Source: Chloroflexi bacterium CFX4 (GTDB taxonomy: Bacteria > Chloroflexota > Anaerolineae > Aggregatilineales > UBA2796). From it: 64,000 nt of DNA. A program made the position numbers and the translations under genes. Below the pieces are notes generated by a model. That model had not been told where the DNA came from. It did no database searches and saw only the letters and a program-made list of their open reading frames with translations. Shown piece by piece: positions 33,506-40,461 of this stretch. The DNA is taken from positions 310,001 to 374,000 of the forward strand of contig QWHC01000001.1 in the NCBI GenBank assembly GCA_021404685.1. The letters are read 5' to 3'. How positions within the stretch are numbered: the stretch's first letter is position 1; each line of letters begins with the position of its first letter.

Positions 33506-34611
33506 GTGTAGGCAGCCTCGATAAAAGCACGCAGTTCGCGCTGGAAAATAGCACGATCAAAGCGCAAGGCATGGGCGCGGATCGCTTCCCGATCAACCTG
33601 CTGTGCCATCTGTAAATCCTCAAAATGGTTAAGCGCTGCCACTAATGCCTCTACCGTTGGCGCATCGAAAAAGATGCCCGTCTCCCCTTCGCGCACGGTA
33701 TCCAACGTGCCGCCGCCGCGAAAGGCGATCACCGGTCTGCCTGCTGCCTGCGCCTGCACCGGCGTAATGCCAAAATCCTCCAAGCCGGGAAAGATGAACG
33801 CCTTGCAGCGCGCCATAAGCTGCGGCACGTCTTCATCTGGCACATAGCCCAAAAATTTCACCGTCTCGCCTGCCATGCGCTCTAAGCGTTCCCGATCACG
33901 CCCACTGCCGCCAACCAACAACGGCAAGCCAAGCCGTGTACATGCCTGCACTGCCAAATCCACACGCTTGTATGGCACAAGGCGCGAGAGGATCAGATAG
34001 TAATCGCCGACCTGATCGGCAGGCACAGGCGTGAAGCGCGCTGTATCGGTCGGCGGGAAGATGATCGTTGAATCACGCCCATAAAACGTCTTGATGCGCG
34101 CCTGTATCTCGGTGGAAATGGCGATGAAGTGATCCACGCGCTGCGCGGCGGCGTAGTCCCAACGGCGCAGCATCCCGATCAGTGGGCGCAGGGCTGCCTT
34201 CACCGCGCCGCCTAGATTCTCGCGCTGCACATAGGCATCGTACTGCCACACATAGCGCGTTGGCGCAAGGCAATAGCAGATATGCAGTGCTTTGCGGCTG
34301 CCGCGCTGCGTTCGCACGCCATGGCAAAAGCCGCTTTTGTTGCTCAACACCACAGCGTAGGCAGACAGGTCAAGCCCGCCAAACGCCATCGGATACAGGG
34401 GCAGATAGCGCTGGTGGTGTTGGTAAATCTGCGGCAGTTTGTCCAGCCACAGTGTGCGAATGTGCCAGTTTTGCCATGCGGCGGGCATTTTTTCGCGCCA
34501 ATAGAGGCTGGTATATAGCGGTGCTTCAGGAAACATGCCGACCAATTCGGTCAGCACGTCCTCTGCGCCGCCAACTTGGTTAAGCCAATCGTGAACAAGG
34601 GCAAGCCGCAT
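33493..34611 (-). CDS. Family 4 glycosyltransferase
   Basis: A 372-residue GT-B glycosyltransferase (GT4, mannosyltransferase-like, near WbaZ/RfaB types). 'LVHDWLNQVGGAEDVLTELVGMFP' is the acceptor-side start of the fold. 'LILSRLVPYKRVDLAVQACTRLG' begins the nucleotide-sugar domain, and 'GLEDFGITPVQAQAAGRPVIAF' is the E-x7-E region. There the second Glu is Gln (CAG codon), which is unusual. It probably adds a sugar to a surface polysaccharide or glycolipid; donor and acceptor are unknown. It reads convergently into the response regulator. Its start lies close to the ruvC promoter on the other strand. Confidence 0.9.
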   Translation of the reverse strand: MRLALVHDWLNQVGGAEDVLTELVGMFPEAPLYTSLYWREKMPAAWQNWHIRTLWLDKLPQIYQHHQRYLPLYPMAFGGLDLSAYAVVLSNKSGFCHGVRTQRGSRKALHICYCLAPTRYVWQYDAYVQRENLGGAVKAALRPLIGMLRRWDYAAAQRVDHFIAISTEIQARIKTFYGRDSTIIFPPTDTARFTPVPADQVGDYYLILSRLVPYKRVDLAVQACTRLGLPLLVGGSGRDRERLERMAGETVKFLGYVPDEDVPQLMARCKAFIFPGLEDFGITPVQAQAAGRPVIAFRGGGTLDTVREGETGIFFDAPTVEALVAALNHFEDLQMAQQVDREAIRAHALRFDRAIFQRELRAFIEAAYTQRR

Positions 34612-34633
34612 TGCGGGATCACGTCCATTCTAG

Positions 34634-34642
34634 TGGTATAAT
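34634..34642 (+). promoter_or_regulatory. Extended -10 promoter of the ruvC operon
   Basis: TG-G-TATAAT (34634-34642) is a strong extended -10 element 36 bases before ruvC. No consensus -35 is present at 16-18 bases; TTGCGG at 34611 is 20 bases away. Confidence 0.6.
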
Positions 34643-34678
34643 TGGGAGATGTTACCTAAAGCGTGAGGTCTTGGCGAA

Positions 34679-35173
34679 ATGCTCATCATGGGAATTGATC
34701 CCGGCACGGCAACCACAGGCTACGCCTTTGTGCGTGAGGACGAGGACGGCGCGCCGCAAGCCGTCGCCTACGGCGTGATTACCACGCCACCCAGCACACC
34801 AATGCCGCAGCGCCTTCAGCACATCTACGCTGAAGTGAAGCGCCTGATCGCCGAACATCAACCTGAGGAAGCTGCCATTGAAGAAATGTTTTTCGGCAAA
34901 AACATCACAGCAGCAATCACGGTGGCGCAAGGGCGCGGCGTCACGCTGATGGCGCTTGCCGATGCCCGCTTGAAAATCCGCGAATATAAGCCGGCAGAGG
35001 TCAAACAGACGGTGGCAGGCTCTGGCAATGCGCCAAAGAAGCAGGTGCAGGAAATGGTCAAGACGCTGCTGAACCTGGATCACATTCCCAAGCCGGACGA
35101 CGCCGCCGACGCGCTGGCAATTGCGATCACGGCGCTGCAAAGCTCGCGCTGGGAACACTTGGTGGGTGAGTAG
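34679..35173 (+). CDS. ruvC: Crossover junction endodeoxyribonuclease RuvC
   Basis: A 164-residue RNase H-fold resolvase that cuts Holliday junctions. The acidic active site is visible: Asp7 in 'MGIDPGTATTGYA', Glu68/69 in 'AAIEEMFFGKN' and the Asp pair in 'KPDDAADALAIAI'. The basic 'GNAPKKQVQEMVK' helix is typical. It opens a five-gene operon. The STAS/GHKL gene starts 2 bases after its stop, and ruvA comes only after three unrelated genes. In most bacteria ruvC sits directly beside ruvA and ruvB. Confidence 0.97.
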   Translation: MLIMGIDPGTATTGYAFVREDEDGAPQAVAYGVITTPPSTPMPQRLQHIYAEVKRLIAEHQPEEAAIEEMFFGKNITAAITVAQGRGVTLMALADARLKIREYKPAEVKQTVAGSGNAPKKQVQEMVKTLLNLDHIPKPDDAADALAIAITALQSSRWEHLVGE

Positions 35174-35175
35174 CT

Positions 35176-36054
35176 ATGCTGCGCTTAAACGTACCACGCA
35201 TCAATGACTCACCCGATGATTACGCAGTTTTATTTGATCTGTGGCAGCAGGTCAAAGCAAGCCAAGAAACAGAGGTTGTCTTTGACTTTGCCACCTGCGA
35301 TTTTTTTCGTCAGAGCGGTGTGGCGTTTATCGGCGGTCTGATGCATTGGGCGAAGAGTCAGCTCAAGCAGGTCACAATCACAAACCTAAACAATGAGAAT
35401 GTTGCCCGTAATTTGCGAAAAAACGGCTTTGCGGAAGCATTTGACTTGCCTGCCGAGCCGCTAAGCCGCACAGCAGTGCCATACCGTGAAGATAGGCATA
35501 AAGCAGAAGAAAGCTATCTTATCTACCTGAGTCAAAGCTGGCTGCATCCCGAACGCATTTACCTGAGCCAAAACCTGCGGCAAGCAATTCTTTCTACAGT
35601 CATTGAGGCATATATAAACGTCTTTGATCACGCGCACTCGCCCGTTGGTGCCTTTACCTGTGGGCAATTTTATCCTACATCAAAAGAGATTATGCTCACA
35701 TTGGTTGACTTTGGTATTGGCATTCCCGCCACTGTTCGCAAGCACTTGAGGCAACCTGCACTCAGCGCAGAAGCGGCAATCCGCTGGGTTTTCCAAGAAG
35801 GAAATTCGACAAAAGCGCGCCTTATGGCACGCGGTAACGGCTTAAAAATTTTGAAGTCGTTTGTCAGGTTGAATCAAGGGCGGCTGGAAATCTACAGCGG
35901 AGATGGTTACACCCGTATTGATCAAACAGACGAATACTACACAACGCACGCCACCAGTTTCACAGGCACGGTGGTGCAAATTGCGCTAAAATCTGATGAG
36001 AGTTACTACCAACTGGCAGATGAAGACGACGACGCGGAAGAACTTTTCTTCTAA
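35176..36054 (+). CDS. STAS-like domain fused to a GHKL (HATPase_c) ATPase domain
   Basis: A 292-residue two-domain protein. Residues 1-95 look like a STAS-type fold ('EVVFDFATCDFFRQSGVAFIGGLMHWA'). Residues 125-280 are a GHKL ATPase without a HisKA domain: N-box 'TVIEAYINVFDHAHSPVGAF', G1 'LTLVDFGIGIP', lid 'FQEGNSTKARLMARGNGLKILKSFV' with G2. It ends in an acidic tail. Such stand-alone GHKL proteins act as Ser/Thr kinases in partner-switching (SpoIIAB-like) or as ATP-driven switches. No phosphoacceptor His is present. It starts 2 bases after ruvC and is followed 17 bases later by a DUF4325 protein. Its base composition is visibly more AT-rich than ruvC and ruvA. Confidence 0.82.
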   Translation: MLRLNVPRINDSPDDYAVLFDLWQQVKASQETEVVFDFATCDFFRQSGVAFIGGLMHWAKSQLKQVTITNLNNENVARNLRKNGFAEAFDLPAEPLSRTAVPYREDRHKAEESYLIYLSQSWLHPERIYLSQNLRQAILSTVIEAYINVFDHAHSPVGAFTCGQFYPTSKEIMLTLVDFGIGIPATVRKHLRQPALSAEAAIRWVFQEGNSTKARLMARGNGLKILKSFVRLNQGRLEIYSGDGYTRIDQTDEYYTTHATSFTGTVVQIALKSDESYYQLADEDDDAEELFF

Positions 36055-36071
36055 TTAGGTGAGGCATAACC

Positions 36072-36428
36072 ATGAACCGCATTCCTTTAGGTGAGCAACT
36101 TGGCGCGTATTGCATCACTTCAGATGATGGGCAGCGCGTCTACGACCAAATTCACCCGCTGCTGCGCGAAAAACAGCCCGTCGCCCTTGATTTTAGCGGT
36201 GTGGAAATCGTCGCTTCGCCCTTCTTGAACGCTGCCGTTGGGCAACTGCTGCGCGATCTGGATTCCGAGACGCTGAACACCTATCTGAAGTTCGAGAATC
36301 TTTCAGGTGTGTTCAAGCCCATTCTGCGCCGCGTGATCGAGAATGCCAAACGCTACTATACCGACCCTGCCTACCGCGCTGCGGTCAACAAGGTGATGAC
36401 GGCCTTCTCGGAAGGCGAAGATGATTGA
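36072..36428 (+). CDS. DUF4325 STAS-like protein
   Basis: A 118-residue single-domain protein. 'PVALDFSGVEIVASPFLNAAVGQLLRDLD' and 'LKFENLSGVFKPILRRVIENAKRYYTDPAYR' match the DUF4325 (STAS-like) family, which is often encoded next to GHKL ATPases. By analogy with SpoIIAA/SpoIIAB it may be the partner or substrate of the preceding ATPase. 'SPFLNAA' occupies the place of the phosphorylated Ser loop. A good Shine-Dalgarno (GGTGAGG) precedes it. Its last eight bases overlap the start of the PIN gene (ATGATTGA), so the two are translationally coupled. Confidence 0.85.
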   Translation: MNRIPLGEQLGAYCITSDDGQRVYDQIHPLLREKQPVALDFSGVEIVASPFLNAAVGQLLRDLDSETLNTYLKFENLSGVFKPILRRVIENAKRYYTDPAYRAAVNKVMTAFSEGEDD

Positions 36429-37038
36429 CGTTCGTGCTACCGTCATAGACCTTAGAACAGACCAACCACGCGCCACTGACGTTTTTCTAGTTGATACAAA
36501 CGTCTGGCTATGGGCGTGCTACGCCAGCGCGGAATATGCCGATCAACAACCTTATCAAACGCTTACCTATCCACCTTACCTGCGGCGAGCAAAATCCAAC
36601 GGTGCACGGCTTGCCAAGAGCGCCATCACATGGGTGGAGTTAGCGCACTTGATCGAACGGCTTGAGTGGAAAATTTTTCGCAACTATACAGGTGAAACAC
36701 CTGATCTGAAAACCTATCGGCAGGCATTCCCTGAGGAACGTCAGCGCGTTGTGCAAGAATTTGAAGGGGCATGGCGCATTGCTGAGGACTTGTCTAACTT
36801 CACAACGCTACCACTCAGTTTAGATATTGCTATGCTTGAAAAGCTGGCACAAGATTATCAGTTTCTGCGTGTAGATGGCTACGATCTGCTGATCTATCAT
36901 GCGGCACTTAGCGCGGGCATTCGCCAAATCCTGACCGATGACGTGGATTACGGCGAGTTTCCCGATGTGCAGATTTTCACCGCCAACCTCAAGTTGATCA
37001 ACATCGCCCGTGAGCAAGGGAAGCTGGTGACGCGATGA
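36421..37038 (+). CDS. PIN-domain ribonuclease-like protein
   Basis: A 205-residue PIN-fold nuclease candidate. The acidic site looks complete: Asp25 in 'FLVDTNVWLW', Glu73 in 'AITWVELAHLI', Asp155 in 'VDGYDLLIYHAAL' and Asp173/174 in 'QILTDDVDYGEF'. It is longer than VapC toxins (about 130-140 residues), with a helical insertion at 80-130. No VapB-like antitoxin is adjacent. Its coupled neighbours are the DUF4325 protein (8-base overlap upstream) and ruvA (4-base ATGA overlap downstream). An RNase controlled by the GHKL/STAS pair is the natural reading of the context, but that is inference. Confidence 0.83.
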   Translation: MIDVRATVIDLRTDQPRATDVFLVDTNVWLWACYASAEYADQQPYQTLTYPPYLRRAKSNGARLAKSAITWVELAHLIERLEWKIFRNYTGETPDLKTYRQAFPEERQRVVQEFEGAWRIAEDLSNFTTLPLSLDIAMLEKLAQDYQFLRVDGYDLLIYHAALSAGIRQILTDDVDYGEFPDVQIFTANLKLINIAREQGKLVTR

Positions 37039-37613
37039 TCGAACGTATTGGTGGGCATGTCGTCAAGAACGCTAAAGATTCGGTCGTGATCATGGTCGGC
37101 GGCGTTGGGCTGCATGTGCGCGTGCCGCGCAGCGTCTTTGAGATCGCGCAGCTTGGCGCAGAGGTGATGCTCTATACACACCTGATCGTGCGCGAAGATG
37201 AGATCAGCCTCTACGGCTTCAGCAGCGAGGATGAGCGCGCCATCTTTGAGGTGCTGATCACCGTTTCAGGCGTTGGCGCTAAAATCGCCCTCGCCATCCT
37301 CAGCACGCTCAGCGCTGACCAACTGCGGCTTGCCGTGCGCCGCGCCGAACCTGATTTGCTGACCCGTGTGCCGGGCATTGGTAAAAAAACCGCCGAGAAG
37401 ATTATCTTTGAATTAAAGGATAAAATCGGTATCGCCGCCGACGCGCTCAGTGAATTGGCTGCCATCAACGATGTGGATACGGATGTGATTGCCGCGCTGA
37501 CCAGCATGGGCTTCAGCATTGTGGAAGCACAAAGCGCCTTGCAACGCTTGCCACGCGATGCACCACAAGAAGTTGAGGCACGGGTGCTGCTGGCGCTGCA
37601 AAATTTGGGCTAG
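37035..37613 (+). CDS. ruvA: Holliday junction branch migration protein RuvA
   Basis: A 192-residue RuvA. Domain I (1-65) is an OB fold ('MIERIGGHVV', 'HVRVPRSVFEIAQLGAEVMLYTHLIVREDEISLYGF'). Domain II has two helix-hairpin-helix motifs ('LITVSGVGAKIALAIL', 'LTRVPGIGKKTAEKIIFELKDK'). Domain III is the C-terminal three-helix domain that binds RuvB ('VIAALTSMGFSIVEAQSAL'). Its ATG overlaps the TGA of the PIN gene (ATGA). ruvB does not follow: a PqqD-like gene comes next, so ruvB must be elsewhere. Confidence 0.97.
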   Translation: MIERIGGHVVKNAKDSVVIMVGGVGLHVRVPRSVFEIAQLGAEVMLYTHLIVREDEISLYGFSSEDERAIFEVLITVSGVGAKIALAILSTLSADQLRLAVRRAEPDLLTRVPGIGKKTAEKIIFELKDKIGIAADALSELAAINDVDTDVIAALTSMGFSIVEAQSALQRLPRDAPQEVEARVLLALQNLG

Positions 37614-37655
37614 GCGGCTGCCTGTTCGTTTTTTGTGTGGATTGTGAGGCGTGCC

Positions 37656-38042
37656 ATGACGAATATCGCTCCCTTCTCGGTAACCTTGCTGCGCTATCCG
37701 CGCCGCGATGGCGTCTACAGCGTGCTGCCTGATGCTGTCATCGTCCATGACCGCTACCAGAATCGCCACGTCCGCCTTGATCCATTCGGCGCGGAGCTGT
37801 GGTTGCGGATTGACGGCATGACCACATTACACGAGATCGCCATTGAAATTGCCGTGAATGCCGCCTTGCCCATTGAGGAAGTCTCGCGCAGTGCATCCGC
37901 CATGATCGGTGCGCTGAGCGCTGAAGGTATTCTGTATGTCGAACTAGAGCCGCAGCCGCAGCCTTACCACCTGACCATGCCGCTCGATGAGCAAGACCCA
38001 TACCGCGCTGCTGCTAGTATGCGCGCTGAAGGCTGGTTCTAA
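37656..38042 (+). CDS. PqqD-family peptide-binding protein
   Basis: A 128-residue protein with the PqqD fold (RRE-type winged helix). 'VLPDAVIVHDRYQNRHVRLDPFGAELWLRIDGMTTLHEIAIEIA' and 'EEVSRSASAMIGALSAEGILYVEL' follow the family pattern 'l-n-x-x-g-x-x-i-w-x-l-i-d-G-x-x-t'. PqqD-like proteins hand precursor peptides to radical-SAM enzymes. No radical-SAM gene or precursor peptide is seen beside it, so it may act on another client or be a remnant. GAGG precedes the ATG at 37656. The next gene starts 8 bases after its stop. Confidence 0.75.
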   Translation: MTNIAPFSVTLLRYPRRDGVYSVLPDAVIVHDRYQNRHVRLDPFGAELWLRIDGMTTLHEIAIEIAVNAALPIEEVSRSASAMIGALSAEGILYVELEPQPQPYHLTMPLDEQDPYRAAASMRAEGWF

Positions 38043-38050
38043 GCGCGCCT

Positions 38051-38644
38051 ATGGTCTTTCTATATTACACAGAGCGCTTAACGCCGTTGGTTGGGCTGCT
38101 TGTGCTTGGCATGGCAGCCGTTGGCACAGTGCTGGGCGGCATGTTGGGCGTCGTCTTTGTTGGCAGCGCCTGCGGCATCTTCATTTGGGCGTGCCTGCAA
38201 GTGCTGCGCCAAAAGCGCGGTGTGCGCCTTTATGAAGGCTATCTCCTCCTGCAAGGTTCTGTGAGTGGGCGTGTGCGGCGCATTCCCTACGAACAGCTGC
38301 GCGGCTTCAGCCTGACCAAACGCGGCGGCTTGGCGCTGCTCTACCGCGAGTTGCCCGCCCCTCAGCCTGATCTGCCGCCGCAAGCACTGAGCGCCGCCTT
38401 GCCCAATGAAGCACCACCGCATCAGCGCCTTTTGCTGACGGCACGCTTAGCACAGCCTGAGGCACTGCACGCTGCCCTTGCTGCGCGCTGCGCCCTGAGC
38501 AGCTCAGACGCTGTTCCCGCTACCTATGTGCTAGGGTTGGCACGCCGCCGCCGCCTGCGCGATGCGCTCATCGTGCTGATGGCGATTCTCGGCATCCCTC
38601 TGTATGTCCTTATCCTGAGTCGTATCCTCAACAGTTTGCTATAG
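38051..38644 (+). CDS. Membrane protein of unknown function
   Basis: A 197-residue protein. Two adjacent N-terminal helices (about 12-55, 'LVGLLVLGMAAVGTVLGGML', 'VVFVGSACGIFIWACLQVL') are followed by a soluble part. That part begins like a PH-type or bPH domain ('RGVRLYEGYLLLQGSVSGRVRRIPYEQLRGFSL'). A final membrane helix (about 172-195) ends the protein. I do not recognise the family. It lies between the PqqD-like gene (8 bases) and thyX (13 bases) on one strand, so all three may be co-transcribed. Confidence 0.7.
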   Translation: MVFLYYTERLTPLVGLLVLGMAAVGTVLGGMLGVVFVGSACGIFIWACLQVLRQKRGVRLYEGYLLLQGSVSGRVRRIPYEQLRGFSLTKRGGLALLYRELPAPQPDLPPQALSAALPNEAPPHQRLLLTARLAQPEALHAALAARCALSSSDAVPATYVLGLARRRRLRDALIVLMAILGIPLYVLILSRILNSLL

Positions 38645-38657
38645 AAAGAGGCTTTTT

Positions 38658-39383
38658 GTGAGCGATGACCTGAGCAGCCTGATCGGCAAGCGCATCCCCA
38701 TGCTGGATCGCGGCTATGTGGAGCTGCAAGATGTAATGCCACACCCTGCCACGGGCATCCGTGCTGACGCGGCAATTGTGGCATCGGCGCGTGTCAGCTT
38801 TATGGGCGAGAGCAAAGGCGAAGAAGCAGACCGCAAGCTGATCCACTATCTAATGAAGCACAGGCACACCACACCCTTTGAGCATGTGGTCTTTACCTTC
38901 AGAGTCCACGCACCGCTAGTGGTATGGTGGCAATGGGTCAGGCATCGCTCAGCATCCTACAATCTCATGAGTGGGCGCTATATCGAACTGCCTGAGGACG
39001 AGTACTACACGCCGACGGTTTGGCGCAAGCAATCGCCTAGCAATAAGCAGGGCAGCCTCGGTGAATTAGAATCAGAGGCAGGCGCCGCGCTCACACAGGA
39101 ACTCATCGCGCACTACGAACGCGGACACGCGCTTTACAAACAAGCACTGGCGCAAGGCGTAGCGCGTGAGCAAGCGCGCCTATTCCTAAGCGGCTTTGCC
39201 GTCTACTACACGGGCTACATCACGCAGAATCTACATAATATGCTGCATTTCCTGAAGCTGCGGATGGCAGACGACGCGCAGCACGAGATTCGCCTCTATG
39301 CAGAGGCAATCTACCGCGAGTTTGTAAAATACATCGCGCCGATTGCCTGTGAAGCGTGGGAACAGTATATTTTGATGGGCTAG
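38658..39383 (+). CDS. thyX: Flavin-dependent thymidylate synthase
   Basis: A 241-residue ThyX, which makes dTMP from dUMP using FAD, NADPH and methylene-tetrahydrofolate. The ThyX signature R-H-R-x7-S is clear in 'RHRSASYNLMSGRY' (95-108). 'HTTPFEHVVFTF' is the His-rich FAD site, and 'NLHNMLHFLKLRMADDAQHEIRLYAEAI' holds the conserved Arg and Gln-x-E-I-R. The start is the GTG at 38658 with AGAAAGAGG upstream. aroB ends 7 bases beyond its stop on the other strand. Confidence 0.97.
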   Translation: MSDDLSSLIGKRIPMLDRGYVELQDVMPHPATGIRADAAIVASARVSFMGESKGEEADRKLIHYLMKHRHTTPFEHVVFTFRVHAPLVVWWQWVRHRSASYNLMSGRYIELPEDEYYTPTVWRKQSPSNKQGSLGELESEAGAALTQELIAHYERGHALYKQALAQGVAREQARLFLSGFAVYYTGYITQNLHNMLHFLKLRMADDAQHEIRLYAEAIYREFVKYIAPIACEAWEQYILMG

Positions 39384-39390
39384 CCTTGTG

Positions 39391-40461
39391 TCAGTCCCGC
39401 AGGCTTTCTAGCACATCCAGCACCGCCTGAGACGGCACATCGTCGCGTATCTCAGGCTGTCCAACTTCGCGCAGCAGCACGAAACGCATCGCCTCGCCCT
39501 GCCGCTTTTTATCGGTACGCATGGCAGCGCGCACGTCGCTTGGCTCAAAGCCGCAACGTGTTGGCAAGCCCACCGCGCCAACCAACTGCTCCACCTGATC
39601 GGGCAGCGCCGCGCTGCACAAGCCAACTGCCTGCGAAAGGCGTGCGGCTGCCACCAATCCGAAGCCGACTGCTTCACCATGCCGCCACGTATAGCCGCTG
39701 ACCTTCTCGACGGCGTGCGCGAAGGTATGCCCTAAATTCAGCTCGGCGCGGATGTCTTGCTCATACGGATCGCGCTGCACATAGTCCACCTTGATTTGGA
39801 TGGCGCGCCGAATCACGTCTGTGAATGCCTTGTTATCGCGTTGGTAGAGCGCTGCATCCAGCAAACTTGCATCGCGCAGCAAGCCGCTTTTAATGATCTC
39901 CGCCGCGCCACACACCCATTCCGCATCGGGCAGCGTTGGCAACAGCGAGGGATCAACCACCACAAAAGCAGGCTGCTTGAAAGCGCCCACCAAGTTTTTG
40001 CCTTGTGGCAAATCCACGCCGACTTTGCCGCCAATGCTGGCATCGACCATCGCTAACAGGCTGGTTGGCGCTTGCACAAAAGCAATGCCACGCAGGAAGG
40101 TGGCAGCGGCAAAGCCTGCCAGATCACCCACCACGCCGCCGCCGAGCGCAATCAACACGCCTTGCCGATCAATGCCCAGTTCGAGCAGCCTATCATAGAC
40201 AAAGCGAACAACATCCAAGGTTTTGTGCTGTTCGCCATCCGGAATGGTGATCAGCGGCACACTGAGTAACTCCGCCAACATATTGCCATAAAGCGGCGCT
40301 AAAACCTGATTGGTAATGACGACTGCCTTGCCATTCAGACCATGCAGCCGCATGATCACGTCCAGCGTTTTGAGCGCCTTGTTGCCGATGTAAACTGCAT
40401 AATTGCCCTCTGGCGCCTGCACGTCTATGCGTTCGGGCGCAGGAATTTCGCTGAATGTCAC
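39391..40461 (-). CDS. aroB: 3-dehydroquinate synthase
   Basis: A 356-residue enzyme of the shikimate pathway that makes 3-dehydroquinate from DAHP with NAD+ and a metal. Motifs are 'IPDGEQHKTLDVVRFVYDRLLELGIDR', 'ALGGGVVGDLAGFAAATFLRG' (nucleotide-binding), 'PTSLLAMVDASIGGKVGVDLPQGKNLVGAF', and the metal ligands Glu in 'CGAAEIIKSGLL' and His in 'LNLGHTFAHAVE' and 'WRHGEAVGFG'. The start is a GTG that overlaps the recN stop (GTGA). It is therefore the last gene of the nadK-(B-box)-recN-aroB operon. Confidence 0.97.
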   Translation of the reverse strand: MTFSEIPAPERIDVQAPEGNYAVYIGNKALKTLDVIMRLHGLNGKAVVITNQVLAPLYGNMLAELLSVPLITIPDGEQHKTLDVVRFVYDRLLELGIDRQGVLIALGGGVVGDLAGFAAATFLRGIAFVQAPTSLLAMVDASIGGKVGVDLPQGKNLVGAFKQPAFVVVDPSLLPTLPDAEWVCGAAEIIKSGLLRDASLLDAALYQRDNKAFTDVIRRAIQIKVDYVQRDPYEQDIRAELNLGHTFAHAVEKVSGYTWRHGEAVGFGLVAAARLSQAVGLCSAALPDQVEQLVGAVGLPTRCGFEPSDVRAAMRTDKKRQGEAMRFVLLREVGQPEIRDDVPSQAVLDVLESLRD

